Below are positions 1-8,098 of a stretch of 14,499 nucleotides of DNA, one piece after another; position 1 is the first letter of the stretch; the number at the start of each line of letters is the position of its first letter. The translations under genes and the position numbers were made by a program. The DNA is from an uncultured Eubacteriales bacterium (GTDB taxonomy: Bacteria > Bacillota_A > Clostridia > Christensenellales > Aristaeellaceae): NCBI GenBank assembly GCA_944333375.1, contig CALVKX010000026.1, forward strand, positions 1-14,499, in the 5' to 3' direction. A model generated the notes under the pieces. The model had not been told where the DNA came from. It ran no database searches and was given only the letters and a program-made list of their open reading frames with translations.

Positions 1-626
1 GTGCGCAAAAACACGCTCCCGCCCGTGCCGTCCGTCAGGATGTGAAAAAACTCGACGCTCACACGGTTTTGCCAATATACCACCCGCAGCGTGGGGGAGG
101 ATACCTGCCCCAGCTTCATCACGGCGCAGGGCAGCTTGTTTTCCTGCCGCACGGCGAAGCGGCGCATGGCGCTGTCGATGTAGTGCCAGAAAAAACCGCA
201 TTTGACGGTGGTGGCGAAGTAGGGAAAACGGCAGATGGTATAGGTGAGCGCCATCTGCATGATGGCCGGCTCCACCGGCTTTTTCAGGTAGCACGACAGG
301 CGGAAGACCATCATCCGCTTCAGCCCCATGCTCATGGGATAGATCTTGGCAGCATGGTCCAGCGGATACCAGTCGGTGCGCTCCGAAAGATAGAAGCTGC
401 CCAGCCGGCCGGGAGCCAGCCGGCCGAGCGCCGTTTCCAGGGGAAGGCCGCGCTGCACAAGCAGCACGAGCGCCTCCAGATGGTCCCGGAGCATCATGCC
501 GGCATGGCGGCGGCTGATGCCGCCCAGACGCGCCCGCACATCCGTCAGCCATTCCCTAACGCGGGGCTGCTGGGCCGGGGTGAAGCGCTGCTGTATCTGC
601 TTTTCCAAATCTTTCGGCATCTTCAA
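1..626 (-). CDS. Condensation-fold acyltransferase (COG4908 / alcohol acetyltransferase-like), 3' end cut by window edge
   Basis: The open frame runs from a TTG at 626 to the left edge (208 codons, no stop in the window). Residues about 87-208 look like the N-terminal half of a condensation/chloramphenicol-acetyltransferase-fold enzyme. There is a WYPLDHAAKIYPMSM segment at 86-100, an RFPYF stretch at about 133-137, and the catalytic HxxxDG motif HILTDG at 195-200, followed by TGG. That pattern is typical of the family that transfers acyl groups with a catalytic His; the acyl donor and acceptor here are unknown. Residues 1-85 precede the recognisable domain and match nothing I know; they look helical. 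TTG 626 was chosen because AAGGAGG (635-641) lies exactly 8 nt upstream; the in-frame ATG at 620 would be 14 nt away. The gene starts 49 nt after the transglutaminase stop on the same strand with no visible terminator between, so it may be the last member of that operon. Family call is fairly sure; substrate is unknown. Confidence 0.8.
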   Translation of the reverse strand, partial: MKMPKDLEKQIQQRFTPAQQPRVREWLTDVRARLGGISRRHAGMMLRDHLEALVLLVQRGLPLETALGRLAPGRLGSFYLSERTDWYPLDHAAKIYPMSMGLKRMMVFRLSCYLKKPVEPAIMQMALTYTICRFPYFATTVKCGFFWHYIDSAMRRFAVRQENKLPCAVMKLGQVSSPTLRVVYWQNRVSVEFFHILTDGTGGSVFLR

Positions 627-634
627 GGCATCCG

Positions 635-641
635 CCTCCTT
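635..641 (-). promoter_or_regulatory. Ribosome binding site deciding a TTG start at 626
   Basis: AAGGAGG on the minus strand, 8 nt before TTG 626. An ATG triplet only 3 nt after it (627-634 spacer region) is immediately followed by a stop codon in its own frame, so it cannot be the start. Confidence 0.75.
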
Positions 642-675
642 CCCGTGCACGACCGTGTCCGGCGGCGTTTTTCGG

Positions 676-3246
676 TCAGCTCCGGCGGTCGGAACGCCGT
701 CTCCGCGGCGCGCCGGTTTCGGCATTCCCCTCGCGGCGCGGAGGCGCGGCGGGCGGACGGGCCTCCGCGCTGGGCTGCTGCGGCGCCTTGGGCTCTGCGG
801 GAGCCTGCGGGCGCGGCGCGGGTCCCTGCGGCTTCCCGGCTGCGGGCGGCGTCGCCTTGGAGTGCTTGGGTTGCTTCTTCGGCTGTTTCCTGGGTTGCGC
901 CTGCTTGCACTTTTCCTTGGCCTTGCGGCCCTTCTTGCCCTTCTTCTGCGCCACGGCGGAGGCATAGTCGTACTGCGGCTTGGGCTCCTCATGCACCAGC
1001 GGCGTGTCCAGGCTGGTGTAACAGCCCTTGCCGAAGGCCGCCGCGAACATGAAGCGCAGCTTGCGCAGCGGGCTCTGGGGCTTGTAAAGCCGTAGGAAGG
1101 CATCGCGTGCACGCGCCGCTTCGGCGGGGCCGGGCTCCACGCGGCTGTAATGGCTCATGGCCATCATACGCCACAGGGGCAGGACCTGTGCAGGCAGCGC
1201 CTTCTGGCGGTCCAGCCGCCTTGCGAACAGCAGCGGCGTCTCGCCCGGCGCGGGCTTGTATTTCATCAGCTTCAGCAGCGTATAGGCGGCGCTGCCATAG
1301 ACAAAGATCCTGTCCGCGTCGGTCGCCGCGCGGGCGGCCATGCGCATGGGCATGCGCAGCCGGATGCGCACGATCAGCGCAGCCAGGGCCGCAACAAGCA
1401 CCAGCAGCCACCACGGGAAGGGAGGCTGATCCTCGGGCGGGGGCGGTTCGTCCGGCTCCTGCTCGGGCTGGGGCTCGGGGCTGGGCGTGGGCTCCTCCTG
1501 CTGATCCTGCTCGGGCGGTTCGGGGCTGGGCGTGGGCGAGGGGCTGGGCGAAGGCTGGTTCTGCTCGTTTTGGTTATCGCCGCTGAGCTCCTGCTGGACG
1601 GGTGTGGGATCAAACGGGACCCATCCGAAGCCTTCAAAATACACCTCGGTCCAGGCGTGCGCCTCCTTGCCGGTGACGTAGGCGAAGCCGTCCGCGCCGG
1701 GCTGGGCCACAAAGCCCTCCACATAGCGCGCGGGCAGCCCGGCCATACGGCACAGCACCGTCATGGCCGAGGCGAAGTAGGTGCAGTAACCCTCCTTGCC
1801 CACGTAGAGGAAATAGGTGACGAAATCCTGCGAATCGGGAGGGATATCGGGCGTGAGGGTATAGCGGTAGTAGCGCTGGAGATGGCGCATGATGGCGCAC
1901 GCCTTCTCATAGGGCGTGGCGGAGGCGGAGACGATGTTGTTCACATCGGCAAGCATGCGCTCGGCGTCGGAGGTGCCGCTGAGGTGCTCGGGAAGTTGCA
2001 GATAGCGGCTGCACATGTCCTGGTAATAGGGGTCCTCATTCCCCTGCGCAGCGGCGATCAGCGCGCCAAGCTGCGTGCCGCCGCCCTCCAGAATGGGCGT
2101 AAAGACGGTATAGCGGTCGCCGCGTTGCAGATCGCGGGTGGTAAAGAGCTCGCTGGCGTCGTTGAAATAGGCGACCATGTTGTTCTGCGCCGAGAAGCGG
2201 CGCAGGAACGCCGGGGTGAACAGCGTGCTGGTGGCGGTGTTTTGCATCTGGATGCTCACCGCATGCTCGTCCAGGAGGGTGCTTGCGCCCCTGACCGTAT
2301 CCGCGGGCATGTCCTCCAGAAACACGCTCTCCCGCAGGCCCTGCCAGCGCGGGCTGACGTAGAGGTAACGCCTGCCGGAGGAGGTGTCCCGCCAGGTAAG
2401 GCCCGTGTACTCATCCTTGGACACGGCGCGCAAAAGCGTTCGCGCGTCGGTCTTGACGGTCATGACGGGATTCTCGCTGGGCTCGGCGGGACCGCCCAGG
2501 CGCGCGTTGCCCTGCGGATAGTAGCCGTAGGCCCCCAGGGTAAAGACGTTTCTGGGATCGGTGAAGAACAGGTAATCCGAGATGGTCTGCTTGAGCTCCA
2601 TGGCCTTGCTGTAGAGCGGCTCCAGCGCCGTCTGGCCCGAGGGCAACAGCAGCATGGCCAGCAGCACGACCGCCGCCGCCATGGGCAGGACCTCAAAGAG
2701 GTTGGATTTTTCATGCGAGGTCTGCGACACCAGCAGCAAAATCGCCACCAGCGCGGGCACGGCGTACCACAGGAACTGCGCGCGGCCCAGACTCCACATG
2801 CCAAAGAGCATCAAAACCACCACGATGGTGGCCGGCAAAAAGCCCACGTTGCGGGAGGAGAACAGATAGCTCAACGCCGCCACGCCCACGCCCAGCGTCA
2901 GCGCGATCTGCCGCGCAAAGAGCGGAGCCGCCGCCGTGACGCCGCTGAGGTAGAGGGCGATGGCCTTGAACGCCTCCGCCGCCCAGCCGATGAGGCCCAT
3001 CTGGGGCAAGAGAAGCTGTGCCGCCATCGCGGCGGCCGCCGCGATGGCCAGCAGCAACCGTCCCCGGCGAAACGCGCCCAGCACCACGCAGGCGACCGTT
3101 ACCCCGGCCGCGGAGGCCAGGCCCAGCGCCAGGGCGCTCTGCGCGCCAAAGGTGAGCATCAGCGGCACCAGCAGTCCCACGCACAAAAGAAGGCTGACCA
3201 GAAAACGCGACAGCCGTTCGTTTGACAAAAACGCGGGTTTTCGCAC
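676..3246 (-). CDS. TgpA-type membrane transglutaminase-like protein with repeat linker and basic C-terminal tail
   Basis: A large membrane protein of the DUF3488/TgpA plus transglutaminase-core family. Positions below are counted from the upstream GTG at 3252. About six hydrophobic segments fill residues 15-205. An extracytoplasmic region follows, then the papain-like transglutaminase core with catalytic Cys490 (GKEGYCTYFASAM), His532 (KEAHAWTEVYF) and Asp548 (WVPFDPTP). Residues 560-612 are a Pro/Glu/Ser linker holding two TPSPEP-led 15-residue repeats. A last membrane helix sits at about 614-631. The remaining part resembles the DUF4129-like cytoplasmic domain, ending in an unusual Lys/Arg/Pro/Ala-rich tail (about 765-858). 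The family is thought to act on peptide/protein amide bonds at the cell surface; the substrate here is unknown. It sits 27-33 nt after the DUF58 gene and downstream of moxR, the standard neighbourhood. The GTG at 3246 is preferred over GTG 3252 because AAGGAGG (3255-3261) is 8 nt away rather than 2. Confidence 0.93.
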   Translation of the reverse strand: MRKPAFLSNERLSRFLVSLLLCVGLLVPLMLTFGAQSALALGLASAAGVTVACVVLGAFRRGRLLLAIAAAAAMAAQLLLPQMGLIGWAAEAFKAIALYLSGVTAAAPLFARQIALTLGVGVAALSYLFSSRNVGFLPATIVVVLMLFGMWSLGRAQFLWYAVPALVAILLLVSQTSHEKSNLFEVLPMAAAVVLLAMLLLPSGQTALEPLYSKAMELKQTISDYLFFTDPRNVFTLGAYGYYPQGNARLGGPAEPSENPVMTVKTDARTLLRAVSKDEYTGLTWRDTSSGRRYLYVSPRWQGLRESVFLEDMPADTVRGASTLLDEHAVSIQMQNTATSTLFTPAFLRRFSAQNNMVAYFNDASELFTTRDLQRGDRYTVFTPILEGGGTQLGALIAAAQGNEDPYYQDMCSRYLQLPEHLSGTSDAERMLADVNNIVSASATPYEKACAIMRHLQRYYRYTLTPDIPPDSQDFVTYFLYVGKEGYCTYFASAMTVLCRMAGLPARYVEGFVAQPGADGFAYVTGKEAHAWTEVYFEGFGWVPFDPTPVQQELSGDNQNEQNQPSPSPSPTPSPEPPEQDQQEEPTPSPEPQPEQEPDEPPPPEDQPPFPWWLLVLVAALAALIVRIRLRMPMRMAARAATDADRIFVYGSAAYTLLKLMKYKPAPGETPLLFARRLDRQKALPAQVLPLWRMMAMSHYSRVEPGPAEAARARDAFLRLYKPQSPLRKLRFMFAAAFGKGCYTSLDTPLVHEEPKPQYDYASAVAQKKGKKGRKAKEKCKQAQPRKQPKKQPKHSKATPPAAGKPQGPAPRPQAPAEPKAPQQPSAEARPPAAPPRREGNAETGAPRRRRSDRRS
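1475..1537. repeat. Two 18-bp direct repeats inside the transglutaminase linker (45-bp period)
   Basis: The 18-base string beginning TCGGGGCTGGGC occurs identically at 1475-1492 and 1520-1537, 45 bases apart. On the minus strand this encodes a 15-residue unit that starts TPSPEP and ends EEP/DEP, present twice (about residues 574-588 and 589-603). It is an in-frame duplication in a Pro/Glu-rich spacer. It probably sets the distance between the extracytoplasmic enzyme domain and the last membrane helix, and could vary in copy number between strains. Confidence 0.8.
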
Positions 3247-3254
3247 GGGCACCG

Positions 3255-3261
3255 CCTCCTT
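3255..3261 (-). promoter_or_regulatory. Ribosome binding site of the transglutaminase gene
   Basis: AAGGAGG on the minus strand. The spacing is 2 nt to GTG 3252 and 8 nt to GTG 3246. The 8-nt distance matches that seen at other genes in this window, so it favours the inner GTG. Confidence 0.65.
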
Positions 3262-3279
3262 CCTGCAAAGCCCGGGCGC

Positions 3280-4446
3280 CTATGCGCCCTGGGGCGTGAC
3301 GTAATTGACCTCCACTCCCGCGTGCTGAAGCCGGGCCACCAGCGAAAGCGTCTCGGGTTCCTCGGCCGCAAAGGTGACCAGGTAAAGCCGCACGTTGGGG
3401 CCGATTCGCTTCATGCGCACGATCATATCCACCACGGCGGAGGTAAGGCGGGTGGTGATGATGACCACCGCGCCGGTCTTGCGAAGCTCCGCGAGCTGCA
3501 TCATCAAAACGCGCTCGAACCGCTCCGTCTCGTTAAAGGTACACCGGGCCAGCTCGTCCAGCAGCACCGGCAGGCCCATGCGGCTGGAATACTCCATGGG
3601 CCGGTCGCCCACCAGGGGCATGCGCACGGGGTTGTCCTGGCGAATCTGGCAGGCGACCACGCTGGCGGCGGTCTCCAGAAGCGCGTCCTTTAAAAAAGCG
3701 CCCTGCTCCTCGGGCATGCCCGGAGCGAGCTGCGGCGGCGAGGTGTCCAGCATCACCAGCGCGTCGGGCAGCGCCGGTTCCTCAAACTGCTTGACGATGA
3801 TCTCCCGCTTTCGGGCGCTCATCTTCCAGTGGATGCGCTTGAGCGGGTCGCCCTGCTGATAGGCGCGGAAGTCGTTGGGGCTGGAGGGGTCCTCCATGGC
3901 GCGCCGCATGGTTTCCACGCCCATATCGCCCGCCGCGAAGGTCAACGGCTCCACGTCAAAGGGAACCGGGAGCACCAGAAGCTCCTGCCCCGCCATGTCG
4001 GGCCTGTGCTCACGCTTGAAAAATCCGAAGACGTCGCTGACCTCGTAGCTCTCCACGCCTGGAAACATCGCGCCCACGTGGTCCGCGGCAAACTTGTGCA
4101 CCACCCGCTGCCGCCTGCGGCCAAGCTGGGTCAGATGGATGGTGCCCGCCGGGGTGTTGCTGGTCGCCCGCATGCGAAGCGCCACAGGGGCGATGGGCAG
4201 GGGGCTGCGATGGCTGACGGCGATCTCCATGCTCACCACCTCGCCGCGGTTGACCTTTAAGCCGCTGAGGGCGTTTTCCACCTTCACGCTTTTTTCCGCC
4301 ATGCGCACGCTCGCAAAGGAAAACAGCCATGCCAGCGCGATGATGATGGCGATGAGCAGGTACATGCGATTGCCCATGGACAGGGCGCACAGCAGAAAAA
4401 AGCCGAAGCATATGGCCAGGGTCACATTGCCCTTCTTCACCGGCAT
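3280..4446 (-). CDS. DUF58 domain-containing membrane protein
   Basis: A 388-residue protein with two N-terminal hydrophobic helices (about 8-24 and 27-45), an extracytoplasmic or membrane-proximal beta-rich region, and then the DUF58 signature at 192-224. That signature contains DFRAYQQGDPLKRIHWKMSA and continues to KQFEEP. The C-terminal part begins with the VMLDTS strand at 231-236, a degenerate von Willebrand A-like metal site, as is common in DUF58 proteins. Members are nearly always encoded between a MoxR ATPase and a transglutaminase, as here (stop 27-33 nt before the transglutaminase start; start 37 nt after the moxR stop). They are thought to be the substrate or partner of the MoxR AAA+ machine; biochemical function is poorly established. 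ATG 4446 is given as start, but AAAGGAG lies only 3 nt upstream of it. The GTG two codons inside (4440) has 9-nt spacing and may be the true start. Confidence 0.93.
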   Translation of the reverse strand: MPVKKGNVTLAICFGFFLLCALSMGNRMYLLIAIIIALAWLFSFASVRMAEKSVKVENALSGLKVNRGEVVSMEIAVSHRSPLPIAPVALRMRATSNTPAGTIHLTQLGRRRQRVVHKFAADHVGAMFPGVESYEVSDVFGFFKREHRPDMAGQELLVLPVPFDVEPLTFAAGDMGVETMRRAMEDPSSPNDFRAYQQGDPLKRIHWKMSARKREIIVKQFEEPALPDALVMLDTSPPQLAPGMPEEQGAFLKDALLETAASVVACQIRQDNPVRMPLVGDRPMEYSSRMGLPVLLDELARCTFNETERFERVLMMQLAELRKTGAVVIITTRLTSAVVDMIVRMKRIGPNVRLYLVTFAAEEPETLSLVARLQHAGVEVNYVTPQGA

Positions 4447-4483
4447 GAGCTCCTTTCCTGAGAGGATGGCGGCCCTCCCCCGC

Positions 4484-5431
4484 TCAGCTCAGGCGCAGGG
4501 GCACGGGCACGTTTTCGACCACGGCGATGAGGATGCGCTCGGCGCTGATGCCCTTCATCTTGGCCTCGGGGTTGGGGGTGATGCGGTGGGCCAGCACGGG
4601 CAGGACCATGCGCTGCACGTCCTCGGGCAGGATGTAGTCGCGCTCGTTGAGCAGCGCGCAGGCCTGCGCGCCGCGGATGAGGGCGATGGCGCCGCGCGTG
4701 GAGACGCCCAGCTGCAGGCTGGGATGCGTGCGGGTCATGGCGGCGATGTTGGCCACGTAATGCCGGACCTCCTTGGAGCAATAGACGGTGCCCACCATGT
4801 CCTGCATGGCGATGACGTCGCGCGCCGAGCACACGGCCGTAAGGCTCGCCTGGGGCTTGACGGTGCCGGAGAAGCGCTCCAGGACCGCCATCTCCTCCTC
4901 CAGCGTCGGATAGCCCATGGAGATGCGCAGGAAGAAGCGGTCCATCTGCGCCTCCGGCAGCGGATAGGTGCCCACGAACTCGCCGGGGTTCTGCGTGGCC
5001 AGCACCATGAAAGGCTTGGGGAGGGGATGGGTCACGCCGTCCACGGTCACCTGGTACTCCTCCATGACCTCCAGAAGCGCCGACTGCGTCTTGGGCGAGG
5101 TGCGGTTGATCTCGTCCGCCAGGGCAATCTGGCACATGATCGCGCCGGGATGAAACTCCATCTCGCCGGTCTTGAAGTTGACCATGGTAAAGCCGGTCAC
5201 GTCGCTGGGCACCACGTCGGGCGTGAACTGGATGCGGTTGAAGGAGCAGTCCAGCGATTTGGCCAAAGCGCCGGCCAGGGTCGTCTTGCCGGTACCGGGC
5301 ACGTCCTCGATGAGCACATGGCCCTTGCACAGCATGGCGATCAAAAGAAGCTCGATCACCTCGTCCTTGCCGACGATGACCTTGCCGATGTTTTGTTTCA
5401 GTGCCGTAATAACCTGGCGCGGATTGAGCAT
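4484..5431 (-). CDS. MoxR family AAA+ ATPase
   Basis: A 315-residue AAA+ ATPase of normal MoxR length. Visible motifs are Walker A PGTGKTT (45-51), Walker B ALADEIN (103-109), sensor 1 ATQNP (145-149), the arginine-finger region AQMDRFF (161-167), and sensor 2 GVSTRGA (242-248) leading into the C-terminal lid domain. MoxR proteins are ATP-driven chaperones for maturing metal- or vWA-domain partners. The partner is presumably the adjacent DUF58 protein. The frame is open upstream to an ATG at 5503, but the start at ATG 5431 is chosen for two reasons. It has GGGAGGAG 7 nt before it, and the extension (residues such as MPVMAHSFASPSG) begins within a few bases of the predicted transcription start. 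It is the first gene of the moxR-DUF58-transglutaminase set and has its own strong promoter. Confidence 0.96.
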   Translation of the reverse strand: MLNPRQVITALKQNIGKVIVGKDEVIELLLIAMLCKGHVLIEDVPGTGKTTLAGALAKSLDCSFNRIQFTPDVVPSDVTGFTMVNFKTGEMEFHPGAIMCQIALADEINRTSPKTQSALLEVMEEYQVTVDGVTHPLPKPFMVLATQNPGEFVGTYPLPEAQMDRFFLRISMGYPTLEEEMAVLERFSGTVKPQASLTAVCSARDVIAMQDMVGTVYCSKEVRHYVANIAAMTRTHPSLQLGVSTRGAIALIRGAQACALLNERDYILPEDVQRMVLPVLAHRITPNPEAKMKGISAERILIAVVENVPVPLRLS

Positions 5432-5512
5432 ATCGCCGCTCCTCCCCCTGTTGTGGATGCATGCGCCCGACGGGGACGCAAAGCTGTGCGCCATGACAGG
5501 CACACACGTTTT

Positions 5513-5541
5513 ATTATAGCGGATGGAACAGGTTTTTACAA
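5513..5541 (-). promoter_or_regulatory. Sigma-70/sigma-A type promoter for the moxR operon
   Basis: On the minus strand, -35 TTGTAA (5536-5541), 17-nt spacer and -10 TATAAT (5513-5518). The predicted start is near 5506, giving an untranslated leader of about 75 nt before ATG 5431. The motif is strong and in the only sizeable gap in the minus-strand gene string. No hairpin terminator is seen between the yfhO stop (5558) and this promoter, so readthrough from upstream is also possible. Confidence 0.8.
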
Positions 5542-5557
5542 GTGTGTGACAAATGTT

Positions 5558-8086
5558 TTACGATCTTGTCCTTCTTTTGTGTTCCCACAGTCCCCAGGCG
5601 GCAAAGGCGGCCAACGAAATTCCCGTCACGATCAGTCCCGGCAGCCTCCAGGGGTTGGTATAGCGCAGGACGACGCGCTGCTCTCCCCCGCCGGTGCGAA
5701 CCGCCAAAAAGGCGTCCGCCGCCCGCTCCACCGCGGCGGGCTCGCCGTTGACGGTGGCGCGCCAGCCCCGGTCGTAGGGGATGGTGGTCATCAGAAGGCC
5801 CTCGCCGCCGGATTCCCAGAGGATCTCAACCTCGCCGTCCTCCATGCGCACGACCTGCGCGCCGCGTGCGCGGATCTCCTCCACAATCGCTTCAAAACGC
5901 TCCAGGTCCAGGGTTGCGAACAGCCCACGGGGCGCGGAGGCACCCGTGCCGCTCTTAAAGGCCAGCGTGTCGCCCTCCTCCACCACGCCCAGGCACACGG
6001 CGTACATGGCCGGGCTCCAGGCATTGGAGGTATACTCCGCGCGCCTCTCCCCGTTGACCAGCAGCGCGGAGGGATTCACGCCGCCCAGATAAGCGGCATA
6101 GAAAAGCGGCGCTTCCTCAAAGCTCCCCTCTGGGAAGGCATAGGTGGTCACACCGTTTTCCTCCGTGCTGCCCACCGCCTCCAGCAGCTTGTACACCTGC
6201 GTTTCCCGGCCCAGGATGGCGGAGTATACGGCGTTGAGATAGACAAAGGGCTGGCTGTCCACCGTCAGGCCCTCCAGAACCCCTTCGCCCGCGCCAAAGG
6301 CCAGCGGCAACGCATAGGGGTTTTCATAGACCATTTTATCCCCAAAGCCGGCCAGGTCCGTGAGCACAAAGCCCTCGTGGGCCCGCTCGCTCAGCAGATA
6401 CCTCACGCCCAGCAGGCTGTCCGCCGGCAGAAGCGGCTGATAATAATAGGTCGGAAAATCCGTCTTGCAGTACCCCGCGTTTTTGAGAAACGCCGCGGTA
6501 TCCGCCTCATAGCACGACGAGTAACTCATCAGCCCCCGGTAGTGATAGGCCAGGGATTCGTTGGCATAGAGGCGGCCACGGTCTGCATCGCTGCCAGCGC
6601 GGGTGCTGGTCTGCTCCATGCGAAATGCCCCGTCCGCGGCCTCGCGGACCCGCTCCACAAGCGCCTGCTGGCCCTCCACATAGTCCACATACGCCCGGGC
6701 GCTGTTGGGATAGCGCCCCCGCGTAATATAGAAGGCGTTGACCATCAGTTCCGCCCCCACCACGGCCAGCAGCATAAGCGCGCACAGCGTGCGCAGGGCG
6801 GGGCGGCGCAGCGGATGGGCGCACAGATACCACAGCGCGGCCGCATAGGCCCACGCGAGCGCAATCTGTAGCCAGAGGCGGTCCGCCTCCATTGGCTCGA
6901 TCCAGTCGCACGCCAGCAAAACGGCCGTCATCAGGCCCGCGCCGCGCAGATAGCAGCGCCCGTCCGCGCCCGGCCGCAGGCGGGCGCACTGCCGGGCGGC
7001 GACGAGCAGCACCGCCGCGATGGCCGTATACAAAAAGCGGTAGACGAAGCTGCTCTCGCCGCGCAGGCCGCACCAGACCGACTCCAGCGGCTGAAACAGC
7101 ATGGAGGCCACCATCAGGCCGACCAGGGCGCCGGAGACGATCTTCTCGCGCCGCGCCACGCCCCGGTCCATCCAGTAGCCGAAAAACAGCGTCAGCGCCC
7201 ACACCGTGCAAAAAATCGTGATCTGCCAGTCCGGCTGCTCCGTGCCGATCAGCAACCCGCGCAGCGTATCTCCCAGCGTGCCGTTGGTCCCGAAGCCAAA
7301 GCTCCCCGCGGCCAGCGCCGAGCGTCCCTGGGCCTGTCCCATGGCCACCGGCAGAAACACCGCGCAGCTCACCCCCACGCCCAGCGCCAGCGTGACCAGA
7401 CCGCCGAGGACGCGGCGCATGCGGCGCTCCCGCGCCGGGGCGCAAAGCGCTTCGTAAAGCAGGTACAGCGCGGTAAACAGGCAGTTCATGTACCCGGTGT
7501 ACCAGTTAAAGATCACCGAGCACGCGGTCGCGGCCAGAAGCGGCCAGCGCCTGCCCCGCTCGTACAGCGTCCAGGCGCCCAGCAGCATCAGGGGCAGCAT
7601 ATACAGCCCGTCCAGCCAGTTGATGTTGGTCATCTGCCCCACGCCATACTGCGTAAAAGCATAGGCGGCCCCCAGCACGGCCGCGCGAGCGCCGCTCAGG
7701 GAGAAGCGGCGCGATACCAGCAGCGTAAAAAACGCCGCCGCCAGGCCCAGCTTGAGCGCCGTGGCCACAAAAATAAACAGCGGGATCTGGGCCTTTTGAA
7801 ACGCGAGCAGCAAAAGGTTGAAGGGCGAGAGCAGGTAGTAGCCGATCAGCGCAGCCATGGGGCCGCCCAGCGACTTGGAAAACGAGTATTCCAGCCCCGC
7901 GCGGCCCTCCAGCCCGTCCTTAAGATAGGCCAGGAAGTCCACGTATTGGATCTCCATGTCGTAGTCCAGGTTGGACCTTTCGCCGAAGGGGTAGATGCCC
8001 CGGATGAAAAACAGCGCGCCAAGGCAGGCCACCGTCAGCAAAAATGCCGTCAGGCAGGCCGCCAGACATCTCCTGGCCTTTCTCAT
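5558..8086 (-). CDS. YfhO family polytopic membrane protein (putative GT-C type glycosyltransferase)
   Basis: An 842-residue protein of the YfhO family. There is an N-terminal helix at about 8-29, then the extracytoplasmic segment DYDMEIQYVDF (41-51), whose acidic residues recall the first-loop acidic motif of GT-C enzymes. The family block YSFSKSLGG...GYYLLSPFNLLLL follows at about 67-94. About a dozen hydrophobic helices extend to about 455. A large outside domain (about 460-805) follows, with the typical IPYDRGWRATVNG motif (769-781), then a last helix at about 813-834 and a short basic end. In Bacillus, YfhO is linked to sugar modification of lipoteichoic acid together with a CsbB-type transferase; no such partner is present in this window. 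The function here is inferred only from family. ATG 8086 has GAGGAGG 7 nt upstream. The gene begins 12 nt after the capA stop, so the two are co-transcribed. Confidence 0.92.
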   Translation of the reverse strand: MRKARRCLAACLTAFLLTVACLGALFFIRGIYPFGERSNLDYDMEIQYVDFLAYLKDGLEGRAGLEYSFSKSLGGPMAALIGYYLLSPFNLLLLAFQKAQIPLFIFVATALKLGLAAAFFTLLVSRRFSLSGARAAVLGAAYAFTQYGVGQMTNINWLDGLYMLPLMLLGAWTLYERGRRWPLLAATACSVIFNWYTGYMNCLFTALYLLYEALCAPARERRMRRVLGGLVTLALGVGVSCAVFLPVAMGQAQGRSALAAGSFGFGTNGTLGDTLRGLLIGTEQPDWQITIFCTVWALTLFFGYWMDRGVARREKIVSGALVGLMVASMLFQPLESVWCGLRGESSFVYRFLYTAIAAVLLVAARQCARLRPGADGRCYLRGAGLMTAVLLACDWIEPMEADRLWLQIALAWAYAAALWYLCAHPLRRPALRTLCALMLLAVVGAELMVNAFYITRGRYPNSARAYVDYVEGQQALVERVREAADGAFRMEQTSTRAGSDADRGRLYANESLAYHYRGLMSYSSCYEADTAAFLKNAGYCKTDFPTYYYQPLLPADSLLGVRYLLSERAHEGFVLTDLAGFGDKMVYENPYALPLAFGAGEGVLEGLTVDSQPFVYLNAVYSAILGRETQVYKLLEAVGSTEENGVTTYAFPEGSFEEAPLFYAAYLGGVNPSALLVNGERRAEYTSNAWSPAMYAVCLGVVEEGDTLAFKSGTGASAPRGLFATLDLERFEAIVEEIRARGAQVVRMEDGEVEILWESGGEGLLMTTIPYDRGWRATVNGEPAAVERAADAFLAVRTGGGEQRVVLRYTNPWRLPGLIVTGISLAAFAAWGLWEHKRRTRS

Positions 8087-8098
8087 TCCGCTTCCTCC

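Noticed and set aside
42..1052. Plus-strand open frame of 336 codons at the left edge
   Set aside because: Opposite the acyltransferase fragment, which carries the HxxxDG motif and a perfect ribosome site.
1150..3225. Plus-strand open frame of 691 codons
   Set aside because: Antisense shadow of the transglutaminase gene, whose catalytic triad and membrane helices are clear; the antisense product is low-complexity and motif-free.
5432..5503. 24-residue N-terminal extension of MoxR
   Set aside because: The ATG at 5503 is only a few bases from the predicted transcription start and has no ribosome site; ATG 5431 has one and matches usual MoxR N-termini.
4094..6871. Long plus-strand open frame (925 codons) opposite DUF58, moxR and yfhO
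   Set aside because: It is antisense to three well-recognised genes and their intergenic promoter. Its composition (His/Gln/Arg/Gly-rich) is typical of a GC-rich shadow frame, and no family motif or proper ribosome site is seen.
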